This document shows, one piece after another, positions 44,192 through 53,439 of a stretch of DNA of 64,000 bases (its first letter is position 1; each line of letters opens with the position of its first letter). The stretch is taken from NCBI GenBank assembly GCA_049324315.1, contig JBMOKU010000032.1, forward strand, positions 124,001-188,000, in the 5' to 3' direction. Origin of the DNA: JBMOKU01 sp049324315 (GTDB taxonomy: Bacteria > Bacillota > Clostridia > Peptostreptococcales > Thermotaleaceae). Position numbers and translations under genes: made by a program. A model generated the notes under the pieces. It saw nothing but the letters and a program-made list of their open reading frames with translations. It did no database searches and was not told the DNA's origin.

Positions 44192-45005
44192 CCTTATGCC
44201 TCCACTTCCAGTTGAATAATGGCTTTTTATCTTCCTGTTTAAAAGCATTTTTCAAAATACGCCGCAATGTCTTACCATCCAAAAATCTAGAAAGCTTGCC
44301 ATCTATGGAAATAGATATGGCTCCTGTTTCTTCCGAAACCATCACAGCCACGGCGTCAGATCTTTCAGTGATGCCAATACCGGCTCTGTGTCTCGTCCCC
44401 AATTCCTTGCTCAGATTTGGATTCTCTGTCAAAGGCAGCACACATCCGGCCGATAGTATCTTGTTCTTCCGAATGATGACAGCACCGTCATGGAGAGGGG
44501 TATTCGGTATAAATATGTTGATAAGTAATCCCGAGGAAATGTCCCCATTGATAGGAATCCCCGTCTCCATATAGTCCCCCAGACCTATTTCCCGTTCAAT
44601 GATCAATAAAGCGCCGATCTTATCCTTTGACAGGGCTGTGGCCGTCTCCACAATCTCATTAATATTGTACATCAACTCTTCATCATCCATTTCTACAATG
44701 GATTTGGTGAGGAATTTGCTTCTCCCGATATATTCCAAAGCTCTTCTAAGTTCAGGTTGAAAAATAATCAAAAGGGCAATGATTCCTAAGGTCATGGTAT
44801 TTCTTAAAATCCAGTTGATTACATAAAGCCTCGACCACTCACTGAGCTTTGTGGCAATGAGCAGTACCAAAAGCCCTTTGATCAATTGTTCTGCCCTGGT
44901 TTCCCGAATAAGCATAAACAGCTTATAAAAAACAAAGGCCACAATGGTCATATCAATAATGTCTCGTACGCCGATATTCATAAAGATCTCTATTACTTCT
45001 TTCAA
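44184..45005 (-). CDS. cdaA: Diadenylate cyclase CdaA (c-di-AMP synthase)
   Basis: The protein is about 273 residues. Three transmembrane helices (about 12-32, 45-60, 68-86) precede a DAC domain with the catalytic LHDGAVII motif and the TRHRAGIGITE motif. It makes c-di-AMP from two ATP at the membrane, controlling potassium and cell-wall balance. cdaR follows with an eight-base overlap; glmM, the usual third gene, is elsewhere (14.4 kb). The start is uncertain: I prefer TTG at 45005, spaced from AGAGGTG; GTG at 45014 is the longest frame. Confidence 0.92.
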   Translation of the reverse strand: MKEVIEIFMNIGVRDIIDMTIVAFVFYKLFMLIRETRAEQLIKGLLVLLIATKLSEWSRLYVINWILRNTMTLGIIALLIIFQPELRRALEYIGRSKFLTKSIVEMDDEELMYNINEIVETATALSKDKIGALLIIEREIGLGDYMETGIPINGDISSGLLINIFIPNTPLHDGAVIIRKNKILSAGCVLPLTENPNLSKELGTRHRAGIGITERSDAVAVMVSEETGAISISIDGKLSRFLDGKTLRRILKNAFKQEDKKPLFNWKWRHKDE

Positions 45006-45232
45006 GCACAACACCTCTCAGAGGGAATTTACATTAGATGATTATTATTCTTTAAAACACTTTTTATTCATCATAAATAAACGAATTGATATACACATAT
45101 CCAATATATTGAAGTTACTATCATTATTATTCCACAACATCTTTGGTTTTTCAATAAAAACTATTTCACCTACATGTTTATTTATCTTTTGTGGAAAAAT
45201 AGACTTATAGATTGGTGAAAGGGTGAATAAAA

Positions 45233-45931
45233 ATGGATGATAAACGCAGCAATATGATCAAGCATGATAAACTTCCCAGCAAGGATGATGTGATTGTTGA
45301 CCAGATTAAGGATCAACTGGAGGAAAAAATGCAGGCCAGTGCCATGGATATCAATGTGTTTTGCAAGGATGGATTTGTCCATATGTCCGGCATCGTTGAT
45401 GTACTGGCTGAAAAAAGGAAAGCAGATGGTATTGCTCGAAGTATTGATGGTGTGCAGGGTTTAGAAAACAAAATCACTATTGCCATGGACAGCAATATAT
45501 CGGATAAGCACATGGAAAAAGAAGTCATCAATAGATTGCATGAGGGCAGAGGCAGCGAAAACTTAAGGGGCATAGGTGTAAAGGTGGAAGATGGTGTAGC
45601 AAACTTGATGGGCACCGTTCCAGTTCTCAGTGATGCTCATAAGGCCATGTCCATTGCCTCCCAAGTACGAGGCATCAAAGATGTAGTCAATAATACCAAT
45701 GTTGCCAATGCAGACCGCTTCGATGACGCTTCTATCAATAGCAGTATTACCCAAGCCCTGAGTACCACGGATCTCAGTTATAAAGACATTGTCCATACCG
45801 TAGATAGAGGCAAGGTAATGCTAACTGGATTTGTCAACAGCCGCCGGGAAATGGAGACCGCAAAAGAAATCGCCATGGGGGTTGAAGGGGTGCGAAAAGT
45901 CGTCAATCGGTTGAAAATAAGAAAATCGTAA
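45233..45931 (+). CDS. Cytosolic protein with three BON domains
   Basis: The 232-residue protein carries three BON repeats (about 18-85, 88-158, 162-231). Each has the glycine-hydrophobic pattern such as FVHMSGIVDVLAEKRKADGIARSIDGVQ. BON domains bind phospholipid or act in osmotic/envelope stress. There is no signal peptide or membrane segment, unlike OsmY. The start has GAAAGGGTG ahead of ATG. It faces away from cdaA, sharing the 230-base gap, and stands alone with a terminator. Its role is unknown. Confidence 0.85.
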   Translation: MDDKRSNMIKHDKLPSKDDVIVDQIKDQLEEKMQASAMDINVFCKDGFVHMSGIVDVLAEKRKADGIARSIDGVQGLENKITIAMDSNISDKHMEKEVINRLHEGRGSENLRGIGVKVEDGVANLMGTVPVLSDAHKAMSIASQVRGIKDVVNNTNVANADRFDDASINSSITQALSTTDLSYKDIVHTVDRGKVMLTGFVNSRREMETAKEIAMGVEGVRKVVNRLKIRKS

Positions 45932-45936
45932 CAGCC

Positions 45937-45966
45937 AAGTCTCTGATCACGATCAGGGACTTTTTT
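45937..45966 (+). terminator. Terminator of the BON gene
   Basis: AAGTCTCTGATC pairs with GATCAGGGACTT with one mismatch, and a T-run (TTTTTT) follows. Confidence 0.85.
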
Positions 45967-46152
45967 CGTATTTACTGAAATTCATGAAAAATTTGGAGGA
46001 TTTTTGCACATTAAATCGAATTATGTTAAAAAAGTGACATTTTATATAATATTATGAATTTTCAAATATACGTATTATCTATTGTACTGCAGCAAAATGG
46101 AATATGCCTGACAACGATCAAGAAAGAAATCAGCAAAGGCAGGTAATGACAG

Positions 46153-47172
46153 ATGAAGAGGAATTTCTATCAAGTTGGTGTTTTTATTGTGTCTGTATTG
46201 ATGTCCGTCATTTTCTATAAAGTCGTTTATTTTACCGGTGGTACAACGCAGCCCTATCCCCACTTTTTTTACTTTGTTATATTATTTGCTTCCATGTTCG
46301 GCAGCTGGTTTACTTCGCTATTTACCGCTATACTTTCTTCTTTTTTTATGTCTTACTGGATGATGCCTTTGTCAGTTGCTGAGCAAACCACGCAAAGTCA
46401 TTTTGGTTGGACCTTTCGATCTTTTATGTTCATTGTTGTCGCAGTTTTTGTAAAAATAACAACGGATTCTATACGAAAAAATCAGGATATGCTCATTAAA
46501 AAGACCCATCAATTAAATTTATTTCAGCATTCAGCCTTTAACGCCATGCTAAATCTGGCTGAGACAAAGGATCCGGACACAACGGGAAAACATCTGGAGC
46601 GGTTGGCTCACTATGCTGAAATTCTGCTAAATCAGTTGGATATTTCCCAAGAAATGAAGCAAGATATTATCCAGTCCATTGCCTTTCACGACATCGGCAA
46701 GGTGGCCATTCCTGACTATATCCTTCAAAAACCCGGCAAGTTAACCTTTGAAGAATTTGAAATCATGAAAAAACACACGATCATCGGAGGAAATATTCTG
46801 CAAAGCATCGAGGAATCGATTATCGATGAAGAGCAGGATCTCCGCCAAATGCTGCAAACAGCAAGAGAACTCACCTTTTATCATCATGAGCGGCCCGATG
46901 GAACCGGGTATCCTTTCGGCCTGAAGAATCATGAAATCCCTTTGGCAGCAAAAATTACAGCCTTATGCGATGTCTATGACGCACTTTCCACTAAACGTCC
47001 CTACAAAGAACCTTTTCCCCATGATATGTGCGTTCAGATTATCAAAGAAGGCCGGGGAACTCAATTTGATGAAGAAGTCGTCGATTGCTTTCTAGCTGTA
47101 GAACAAGAGTTTAAGTTTATTGCAGAAAAGCTAAAGGATGAAGCAAATATCGGCTTATCCCGTGTGGGATAA
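46153..47172 (+). CDS. Membrane HD-GYP phosphodiesterase
   Basis: The 339-residue protein has about three or four N-terminal membrane helices (about residues 8-28, 38-68, 88-105), a short coiled segment, and a full HD-GYP domain: HD at 179-180 (AFHDIGKVAIPD), the HHERPDGTGYPFGL loop (GYP at 252-254) and the distal LCDVYDAL. HD-GYP enzymes hydrolyse cyclic di-GMP or cGAMP to mono- or linear nucleotides. The membrane part resembles DUF4118-like sensor domains, but I cannot identify the input. It has no GGDEF domain. A bidirectional terminator follows. Confidence 0.9.
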   Translation: MKRNFYQVGVFIVSVLMSVIFYKVVYFTGGTTQPYPHFFYFVILFASMFGSWFTSLFTAILSSFFMSYWMMPLSVAEQTTQSHFGWTFRSFMFIVVAVFVKITTDSIRKNQDMLIKKTHQLNLFQHSAFNAMLNLAETKDPDTTGKHLERLAHYAEILLNQLDISQEMKQDIIQSIAFHDIGKVAIPDYILQKPGKLTFEEFEIMKKHTIIGGNILQSIEESIIDEEQDLRQMLQTARELTFYHHERPDGTGYPFGLKNHEIPLAAKITALCDVYDALSTKRPYKEPFPHDMCVQIIKEGRGTQFDEEVVDCFLAVEQEFKFIAEKLKDEANIGLSRVG

Positions 47173-47173
47173 G

Positions 47174-47205
47174 AAAGAATGCCCACAAATGCGGGCATTC
47201 TTTTA
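47174..47205. terminator. Bidirectional terminator between the HD-GYP and chemoreceptor genes
   Basis: GAATGCCC pairs with GGGCATTC around an 8-base loop, with A- and T-tracts on both sides. It ends both the rightward HD-GYP gene and the leftward chemoreceptor gene. Confidence 0.85.
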
Positions 47206-48783
47206 AAATTTCAATAAGGCTTCTAAAGATAATCCTACTTGATAAATCATTCCTTCTTCATTAATGATTCCTAAAAATTTAAAGAGCCTTCCATCCTCTA
47301 CTCTTTTTTTGATGGGCGTAGCAATAAAGTCTACTTTTCTCTCCATCAACGATATATAGCTTTTGTCAACGGCTGGTAAATCTAATCCGATGGCGCCTTT
47401 TTCATTACAGTATCTTATGATCCCCTTCTTATCCGTAATATAAATAACATCTATTCCTGTTTCTCTGATCAACCGATCAAGGAGCTGGTCATCTATGGTT
47501 TTATTCTTTGTTTGCTGCTGGATATACTTCACTTCCCGCAGCATTTTTCCTTCCATGACCTTACTGGTTACATACTGCTGCAAGTAGTCTGCGTTTTTAT
47601 CAAGTTGTTGGCTAATCCCGCTTAAGTCATTGATCTTTTCATTCTGAACATTTACTTGTGCAGTTGTTTCCTGCATTTGGGAAGTCAATTCTTCCGATAG
47701 ATTTGTGGCTTCATTGATGGCGGCAGCAATCTCTTTACCGCTTTGGTTCACTTTTATAATCTGGTGATTCATTCTTTCTGCCCGTTCGATGCAGCCTTCC
47801 AGGGATTTGTTGATCATATTTAGATCGTTAACTGTATGTTCAATGACAGAATAACTGCTTTCAACCTGCTTTGTCCCCTGCTCCATCTCCTGTACAATGG
47901 ATATGATTTTTTTTTGGAAGGATGTAATCATTTCTTCAATTTTATCAGAAACCTCACTGGTCTCCTTTGCCAGCTTACCGACTTCATTGGCCACGACGGC
48001 AAAGCCTTTTCCATGTTCTCCCGCCCGGGCGGCCTCAATAGATGCATTGAGGGCCAACATGTTGGTCTGACTGGAAATTTGATGGATCAGATCCACCAGC
48101 TTTACAATTTCCTCTGAATAATTTTTCAAATCAAAGATTTCTTTTGCATTGTTTGTAACCAAGTCTCTAATATCCCGGATGCTGCTTTGAATATTACCTG
48201 TGGCATCGATGCTCTTTTTGGCGGCACCAATGGATTCCGCGGTAAACTGGGCTGTTTCTTGCATTTGAGTCCCCACATGCTCCAATGTCTCCACAATAAC
48301 CTCTGCATTGCTGTGGATTTTTTGCAGCATGGAGAACTGCTTTTCATTATTTTTGCAGGTTATATCTGCTGTTGCAGCAATACTTTCCATACTGCCTGCA
48401 GATTCTTCAGAGATTTCGTTCAGGCTGCCGCTGATTTGACTGATCTGTGTAGAGATATTTACTTGTTGTCTGAAGTTATCTTTCAGTGACTCCAGCATTT
48501 TCTTCATTTCTTTAGCTAGATCTCCAGCAATACCGTATTTTCCTTCATCGATGGTAAACATGAGGTCATGATTATTAATTTGCTTAATAATTGCTTGTAC
48601 CTCTTTAAGGCCAGCTTGATACACCCGATGCAGTACAAGATAGCCGATGATTGCCGCAGCAAAACTAGCACCGATGACAGCCATCCAGTTGGTAAAATAC
48701 TTTACAATACAGGCAACCATCAGAATTACCATCCATTGTAAAATGAAAACATATAAACCATGCTTATTCATTCGACCGCCCAC
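47203..48783 (-). CDS. Methyl-accepting chemotaxis protein with C-terminal sensor domain
   Basis: The 526-residue protein has two closely spaced N-terminal membrane helices (about 8-25 and 32-50) with almost no external loop. The coiled cytosolic signalling domain has the hairpin tip SSQTNMLALNASIEAARAGEHGKGFAVVANEVGKLA. Beyond it, residues about 435-526 form a PAS/Cache-like domain (VIYITDKKGIIRYCNEKG), an unusual C-terminal position. The GTG at 48783 is six bases after GGAGGG; ATG at 48771 is an alternative. It lies next to the purine genes, but sensing of purines is only speculation. Confidence 0.88.
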   Translation of the reverse strand: MGGRMNKHGLYVFILQWMVILMVACIVKYFTNWMAVIGASFAAAIIGYLVLHRVYQAGLKEVQAIIKQINNHDLMFTIDEGKYGIAGDLAKEMKKMLESLKDNFRQQVNISTQISQISGSLNEISEESAGSMESIAATADITCKNNEKQFSMLQKIHSNAEVIVETLEHVGTQMQETAQFTAESIGAAKKSIDATGNIQSSIRDIRDLVTNNAKEIFDLKNYSEEIVKLVDLIHQISSQTNMLALNASIEAARAGEHGKGFAVVANEVGKLAKETSEVSDKIEEMITSFQKKIISIVQEMEQGTKQVESSYSVIEHTVNDLNMINKSLEGCIERAERMNHQIIKVNQSGKEIAAAINEATNLSEELTSQMQETTAQVNVQNEKINDLSGISQQLDKNADYLQQYVTSKVMEGKMLREVKYIQQQTKNKTIDDQLLDRLIRETGIDVIYITDKKGIIRYCNEKGAIGLDLPAVDKSYISLMERKVDFIATPIKKRVEDGRLFKFLGIINEEGMIYQVGLSLEALLKF

Positions 48784-48810
48784 GGCCAACCCTCCTTAGT
48801 TTAAGAATAA

Positions 48811-48836
48811 GGCGGGCGAACACCGTTCGCCCCTAG
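48811..48836. repeat. Short palindromic repeat
   Basis: GGCGGGCGAACACCGTTCGCCC is a hairpin with GGGCGAAC/GTTCGCCC arms and belongs with the CGAACGCTGTTCGCCC unit at 50705-50722. It separates the chemoreceptor gene from the first adenine deaminase gene. Confidence 0.65.
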
Positions 48837-48864
48837 TACAATTATGCTATTCACATGAAGTGCT

Positions 48865-50586
48865 TTACTCTGTTACGTTCAAGTCCATAAAGTTAAAACT
48901 TGTCACATCGAAAAGTCCCATATCCGTTAGTTTTATGGCAGGTATAACAGGTAATGCCAGGAAGGATAAGGTCATGAAGGGATCAATGTTTTGATTGACG
49001 CCCAAGCCATTGGCGATCTCCATCATTTCCTTCAATTGCTCATCTACTTCTTCAATGTTTTTATCAGAGATCAGCCCGCCGATAGGCAAGGGCAGTGTCT
49101 TTAGCGGTTTTCCTCCAGAGCAAACGGTAATTCCCCCACCATGTTTGATGATTTCCTCAATAGCAGCAATCATATCGTCGTCATTATCGCCTATGACAAC
49201 AAGATTATGGGAATCATGGGCCACTGTTGATGCAATGGCTCCATTTTTCAGCTTGAAGTCTTCCACCAATGCCAATCCAATGTTTCCGGTTCCTTTATGT
49301 CTTTCTATAACAGCCATTTTCAAAATATCAAGATTTTTATGGTACTTGAACTTGCCATCCTCTACTTCAATTTTCCTGACAACCTTTTCTGTAAGAAGAC
49401 TGTGGGGTAATATTTTGATGACATTGACAATATCAGATGCTGTGTGGATTTGAAGTTTTTCTTTTGTGATAGAGGTCAAGTTTACCGTATTCAATACCTC
49501 AGGATTATGATGTCTTTCAACCTTAAATAAAGCTTTACCGCGTTCTGCCACGGATCTACCGCCCTTGAACACCTGCAGTACATTGAATTTTTTAAGATCG
49601 TCAATCACAATCATATCTGCATAATAGCCAGGGGCAATGGCACCTACCTTCTTCAATCCGTAACACTCAGCAGCATTTAAGGTAGCCAATCGAATGGCGG
49701 CTATCGGATCAAATCCACCCTTGATGGCTTGACGGATATTATTATCGATATGACCATGTATTAAAATATCCTCAGGATGTCTATCATCGGTACAGAACAG
49801 ACATCGTCTCAGGTTTTCCTTTGTGACCCCTCGAATCAATGTCTGAAGATTTCTTGCCGCTGATCCTTCCCTGATCTGTATGTACATGCCAAGTCTCAAA
49901 CGATCTAACATTTCATCCAGGGTAGAGCACTCATGCTCTGTTTTGATTCCTGCAGCTACGTAGGCATTCAAATCCTTATCCGCTATCATGGGTCCATGGC
50001 CATCCAGAAGCTTTTTACCCACGATGCCGATTTTGTCTAAGACTTTCCCATCTCCATGGATAACCGCCGGATAGTCCATTAATTCTCCCAGTCCGAGGAC
50101 CCTTGGATGATCAATCAATTCTCTAAGTTTCTCTGCATCCAGTACTGCACCGGAGTTTTCAAAAGAAGTGGCCGGTACACAAGAGGGCAGCATAATATAT
50201 ACATCTAAAGGCAGCTTTTCGCTTTCATCCAGCATGTATCTGATGCCTTCCAAACCACACACATTGGCGATTTCATGGGGATCGGCAATGATGCTTGTGG
50301 TCCCTCTGGGTACTACAGCCCTGGCATATTGTCCCGGCGTTACCATGGCAGATTCAATATGTACGTGACCGTCAATCAAACCGGGAGCAACGAATTTCCC
50401 CTCCATATCGATTTCTTCCACACCTTCATATTCGCCGATTCCTGCAATGGTGTCCTCATGAATGGCAATATCTCCTTCAATGATTTCTTCCGTAAATACA
50501 TTGACGACACGACAGTTCTTCAAAACCAAAGAAGCTTTTTCTCTCCCTGCCGCTATGTCAATCATTCTTTTCAGTTTTTCTTTCAT
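48865..50586 (-). CDS. ade: Adenine deaminase (first copy)
   Basis: The 573-residue amidohydrolase of the Ade family has APGLIDGHVHIESAMVTPGQYARAV, PRGTTSIIADPHEIANVCG, LGELMDYPAVI and the FCTDDRHPEDILIHGHID metal-binding loop, with CSGGKPLKTLPLPIGGL at the C-terminus. It turns adenine into hypoxanthine and ammonia, feeding xanthine dehydrogenase. The length is standard. A GGAAGTG site lies ahead of ATG. A homologue at 57837-59645 differs in many positions, so one may have another substrate. It is the last gene of the purine block on the minus strand. Confidence 0.9.
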   Translation of the reverse strand: MKEKLKRMIDIAAGREKASLVLKNCRVVNVFTEEIIEGDIAIHEDTIAGIGEYEGVEEIDMEGKFVAPGLIDGHVHIESAMVTPGQYARAVVPRGTTSIIADPHEIANVCGLEGIRYMLDESEKLPLDVYIMLPSCVPATSFENSGAVLDAEKLRELIDHPRVLGLGELMDYPAVIHGDGKVLDKIGIVGKKLLDGHGPMIADKDLNAYVAAGIKTEHECSTLDEMLDRLRLGMYIQIREGSAARNLQTLIRGVTKENLRRCLFCTDDRHPEDILIHGHIDNNIRQAIKGGFDPIAAIRLATLNAAECYGLKKVGAIAPGYYADMIVIDDLKKFNVLQVFKGGRSVAERGKALFKVERHHNPEVLNTVNLTSITKEKLQIHTASDIVNVIKILPHSLLTEKVVRKIEVEDGKFKYHKNLDILKMAVIERHKGTGNIGLALVEDFKLKNGAIASTVAHDSHNLVVIGDNDDDMIAAIEEIIKHGGGITVCSGGKPLKTLPLPIGGLISDKNIEEVDEQLKEMMEIANGLGVNQNIDPFMTLSFLALPVIPAIKLTDMGLFDVTSFNFMDLNVTE

Positions 50587-50609
50587 TCCATCACTTCCTT
50601 CTCTATATA

Positions 50610-50724
50610 AGTCCTGCGGGACGGCACGGAGACCGTCCCCTACAAAAGAAAATACCTACAGGAAAGCCTCGAACCATCCCAATGTCTTCCGTAACGCCTG
50701 CGGACGAACGCTGTTCGCCCCTTT
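50610..50724. repeat. Dispersed palindromic repeat between ade and xdhA
   Basis: It begins with the 46-base block (50610-50655) identical to 41067-41112. It continues with CTCGAACCATCCC and a GGACGAACGCTGTTCGCCC hairpin. There is no coding content. Confidence 0.85.
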
Positions 50725-50729
50725 AACTC

Positions 50730-52964
50730 TTAACCCCTGGCCTTCAATGCGGCTAAAACTTTATCCGGTGTCACGGGGATTTCATAGAACCGTATGCCAA
50801 TGGCATCATAGATGGCATTCAGTATAGCTGGTGCTGCGGCTACCATGACGGGCTCCCCAATTCCTTTGGCACCAAAAGGACCGCAGGAAGAAGGATCTTC
50901 AATAATAATCCGCTCCAAATCCGGCATATCCATGGCGGTTGGAATCAGATAATTGGTAAAACGATGATTCTTCATATCACCTTTCACCAATTGAATATCT
51001 TCCATAATAGCATAACCATAGCCCATGGCAAAGCCCCCATCGATCTGACCTTCAATCATTTCCGGATTAACGGCCCTGCCTACGTCCTGGGCACAAACCC
51101 CATTTACAAGTTCAATTACACCAGTTTCTGTATCTACTTCCACTTCCACTCCATAACAGGTAAAGGTATAGGGCCAATAGGGTGCCCCTTGACCTGTTTC
51201 ATCGTCCATTTTCACAGTTTGCGCAATAAATGCTTCTTCAACCCTTATGGTTTCATCTTTTATCAGTTCACGAAAGTGTACTCTTTTTTCCGGCAGTATC
51301 TTTAGGAAGATCCATTGGTCTTTTACTTCCAATCCCCAGGAACTGTTTAGCTGTAGATGTTTCTGAGCCTTATCTATAAGTACGCTCTTCAATGATTCAG
51401 CAGCCTTTTTGATGGCATTTCCGGTATTATAGGTTTGACGGCTGGCAGCGGCTGTACCTGCGTCCGGTGTTAAGGCCGTATCCTCACAGACAAACCGGAT
51501 ATCCTTGACAGAAACACCCAGTACTTCTGCCGCAATCTGGCTCATGATCGTCTTCGCTCCCTGTCCCACTTCTGTTGCTCCAACATAAATGCTGATTTGC
51601 CCATCTTGATTCAATTCTGCAACAGCCTTTGATACATCGGGAAAGCCGTTGCCATATCCCGTTCCATAAAAGGTGGATGCAATGCCCTTTCCTCTTTTCT
51701 TACCGGATATAGATTTTTCCTCCCGGAACAATCGTTCCTTGACCGCTTCAATACACCGATCCAGGGGTACACTTTCCTCCAGCAGCTGGCCGTTGGCCGT
51801 TACACTACCGACTTTGAAGCAGTTCTTCATTCGTATTTCTATAGGTGACATACCTAATTCTTCAGCAATTATATCCATTTGCTGTTCTGTGGCAACGGGC
51901 ACCTGGGTAGCACCAAAGCCCCTCATGGCACCACAGAAGGGATTATTTGTGTAAACTGCATAGCTGTCTACTTTCACGTTTGGTATTTCATAGGGTCCTG
52001 TTATATGAACACCGGCTTTTCTCATAACATTAATAGCCCAAGATGCGTAGGCACCCGTATCCCCAATCAGTGTGGCTTCCAGAGCCATCAGTTTCCCTCG
52101 GGCATCAGCCCCTGTTTTTATATGAATGCTTATGGGATGCCTTTTGGAGTGGGCATAAAAGGACTCTTCTCTAGAGAAAACCGCCTTGATAGGTTTTTTA
52201 AGTAAACATGCCCCTAATGCCAGATGAATCTGCAGGGTAATATCTTCCCGACCCCCAAAGGCACCACCAACAGCAGGGTTAATAATCCGTACTTTTTCTA
52301 AATCTAACCCCAAAGCTTCAGCCACTTCAATCTGGTCGAAATGAGGATACTGGGTAGCAGCACTTACATGGATGATATCATCTTCCATATAAGCTACCCC
52401 TGCTTCAGGCTGCAGAAAAGCATGATCCACCATAGAGGTTTTGTACTCCCGTTCTACTACAACAGCACATTGTTGAAAAGCTGTTTCCACATCGCCGGTG
52501 CGACACTTATAATGGTAAATGATATTTGTATCGCCATGAACCTTTGGTGCATTCGCATTCATAGCTTCAACGGGGTCGAATACAGCTGGGATTTCGGTAT
52601 ATTCTATTTTAACAAGGTCAGCAGCTTTTTGAGCAATTTTTTCACTCTCTGCAATAATAAAAGCGATGGGATCGCCGATTCTTCGTACCCTTTCAGAACA
52701 AAATACCTCATGATCCTTAAATAACACACCATGGCTGTTATGACCTGTGACATCCCGATGGGTCAGTACCTTTATAACGCCATTCAGTTTTTCCGCTTCA
52801 CCGATATCTATCTTGATCAAAGCATGGACTTTGGTTGATCTCACCGTCTTTCCATAAAGCATACCCTCCATATAAATATCTTGAGGATATATAGCCTTGC
52901 CAGTCACCTTTGCTTCCCCATCAACCCTTATAATCCGGTATCCTACAGTACTAAGAGGCTTCAT
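50730..52964 (-). CDS. xdhA: Xanthine dehydrogenase, molybdopterin subunit
   Basis: The 744-residue subunit is of the XDH/CoxL-like family: GGAFGGREDITLQ, AMRGFGATQVPVATEQQMD, VGQGAKTIMSQIAAE, and the catalytic glutamate E704 in GPFGAKGIGEP. It hydroxylates purines such as hypoxanthine to xanthine with the molybdenum cofactor; some clostridial forms also use selenium. It is two bases from the FeS subunit gene, forming a three-gene operon with FAD subunit first. The adenine deaminase and guanine-deaminase-like genes around it agree with a purine role. Confidence 0.92.
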   Translation of the reverse strand: MKPLSTVGYRIIRVDGEAKVTGKAIYPQDIYMEGMLYGKTVRSTKVHALIKIDIGEAEKLNGVIKVLTHRDVTGHNSHGVLFKDHEVFCSERVRRIGDPIAFIIAESEKIAQKAADLVKIEYTEIPAVFDPVEAMNANAPKVHGDTNIIYHYKCRTGDVETAFQQCAVVVEREYKTSMVDHAFLQPEAGVAYMEDDIIHVSAATQYPHFDQIEVAEALGLDLEKVRIINPAVGGAFGGREDITLQIHLALGACLLKKPIKAVFSREESFYAHSKRHPISIHIKTGADARGKLMALEATLIGDTGAYASWAINVMRKAGVHITGPYEIPNVKVDSYAVYTNNPFCGAMRGFGATQVPVATEQQMDIIAEELGMSPIEIRMKNCFKVGSVTANGQLLEESVPLDRCIEAVKERLFREEKSISGKKRGKGIASTFYGTGYGNGFPDVSKAVAELNQDGQISIYVGATEVGQGAKTIMSQIAAEVLGVSVKDIRFVCEDTALTPDAGTAAASRQTYNTGNAIKKAAESLKSVLIDKAQKHLQLNSSWGLEVKDQWIFLKILPEKRVHFRELIKDETIRVEEAFIAQTVKMDDETGQGAPYWPYTFTCYGVEVEVDTETGVIELVNGVCAQDVGRAVNPEMIEGQIDGGFAMGYGYAIMEDIQLVKGDMKNHRFTNYLIPTAMDMPDLERIIIEDPSSCGPFGAKGIGEPVMVAAAPAILNAIYDAIGIRFYEIPVTPDKVLAALKARG

Positions 52965-52965
52965 A

Positions 52966-53439
52966 TTATCTCTCCTCCTTTAAGTAGCCGGAAGCCTTTT
53001 CAACAGCATCGACAATCTTGTTATATCCGGTACACCGACAAAGATTACCGGATATGGCTTCCCGAATTTCGTCCCTAGTAGGTTCAGGTTTTTCGTCCAG
53101 TAAAGCTTTTGCTGATAATACCATCCCTGGAGTACAAAAGCCGCATTGTACAGCCCCTGCATCCAGAAAGGCTCTCTGTATAGGATGCAAACCAGCTTCT
53201 CCTGCTACGCCTTCAATGGTCGTGATGCTGCTTCCGTCCCCTTGGAATGCCAGCACCATGCAGGAGTTTACCGTCTTGCCGTTCATAATAACCGTACATG
53301 CGCCACATTCCCCTTCACCACAGCCTTCCTTAGTGCCAGTCAAGTGAAGTTTGTCTCTCAGTAAGTCCAACAATCGTAAATCTTCTTCAACTTCAACCTC
53401 ATAATGTTGATTGTTTATCGTCAATTTAATTGGGATCAT
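52966..53439 (-). CDS. xdhC: Xanthine dehydrogenase, 2[2Fe-2S] subunit
   Basis: The 157-residue protein has the plant-type cluster ligands C40, C45, C48 and C60 (GCGEGECGACTV), and the second cluster C99, C102, C134 and C136 (CGFCTPGM and CRCTGYN). It carries electrons from the molybdenum centre to FAD. It overlaps the FAD subunit gene by 14 bases and ends one base before xdhA. All eight ligands are present. Confidence 0.95.
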   Translation of the reverse strand: MIPIKLTINNQHYEVEVEEDLRLLDLLRDKLHLTGTKEGCGEGECGACTVIMNGKTVNSCMVLAFQGDGSSITTIEGVAGEAGLHPIQRAFLDAGAVQCGFCTPGMVLSAKALLDEKPEPTRDEIREAISGNLCRCTGYNKIVDAVEKASGYLKEER

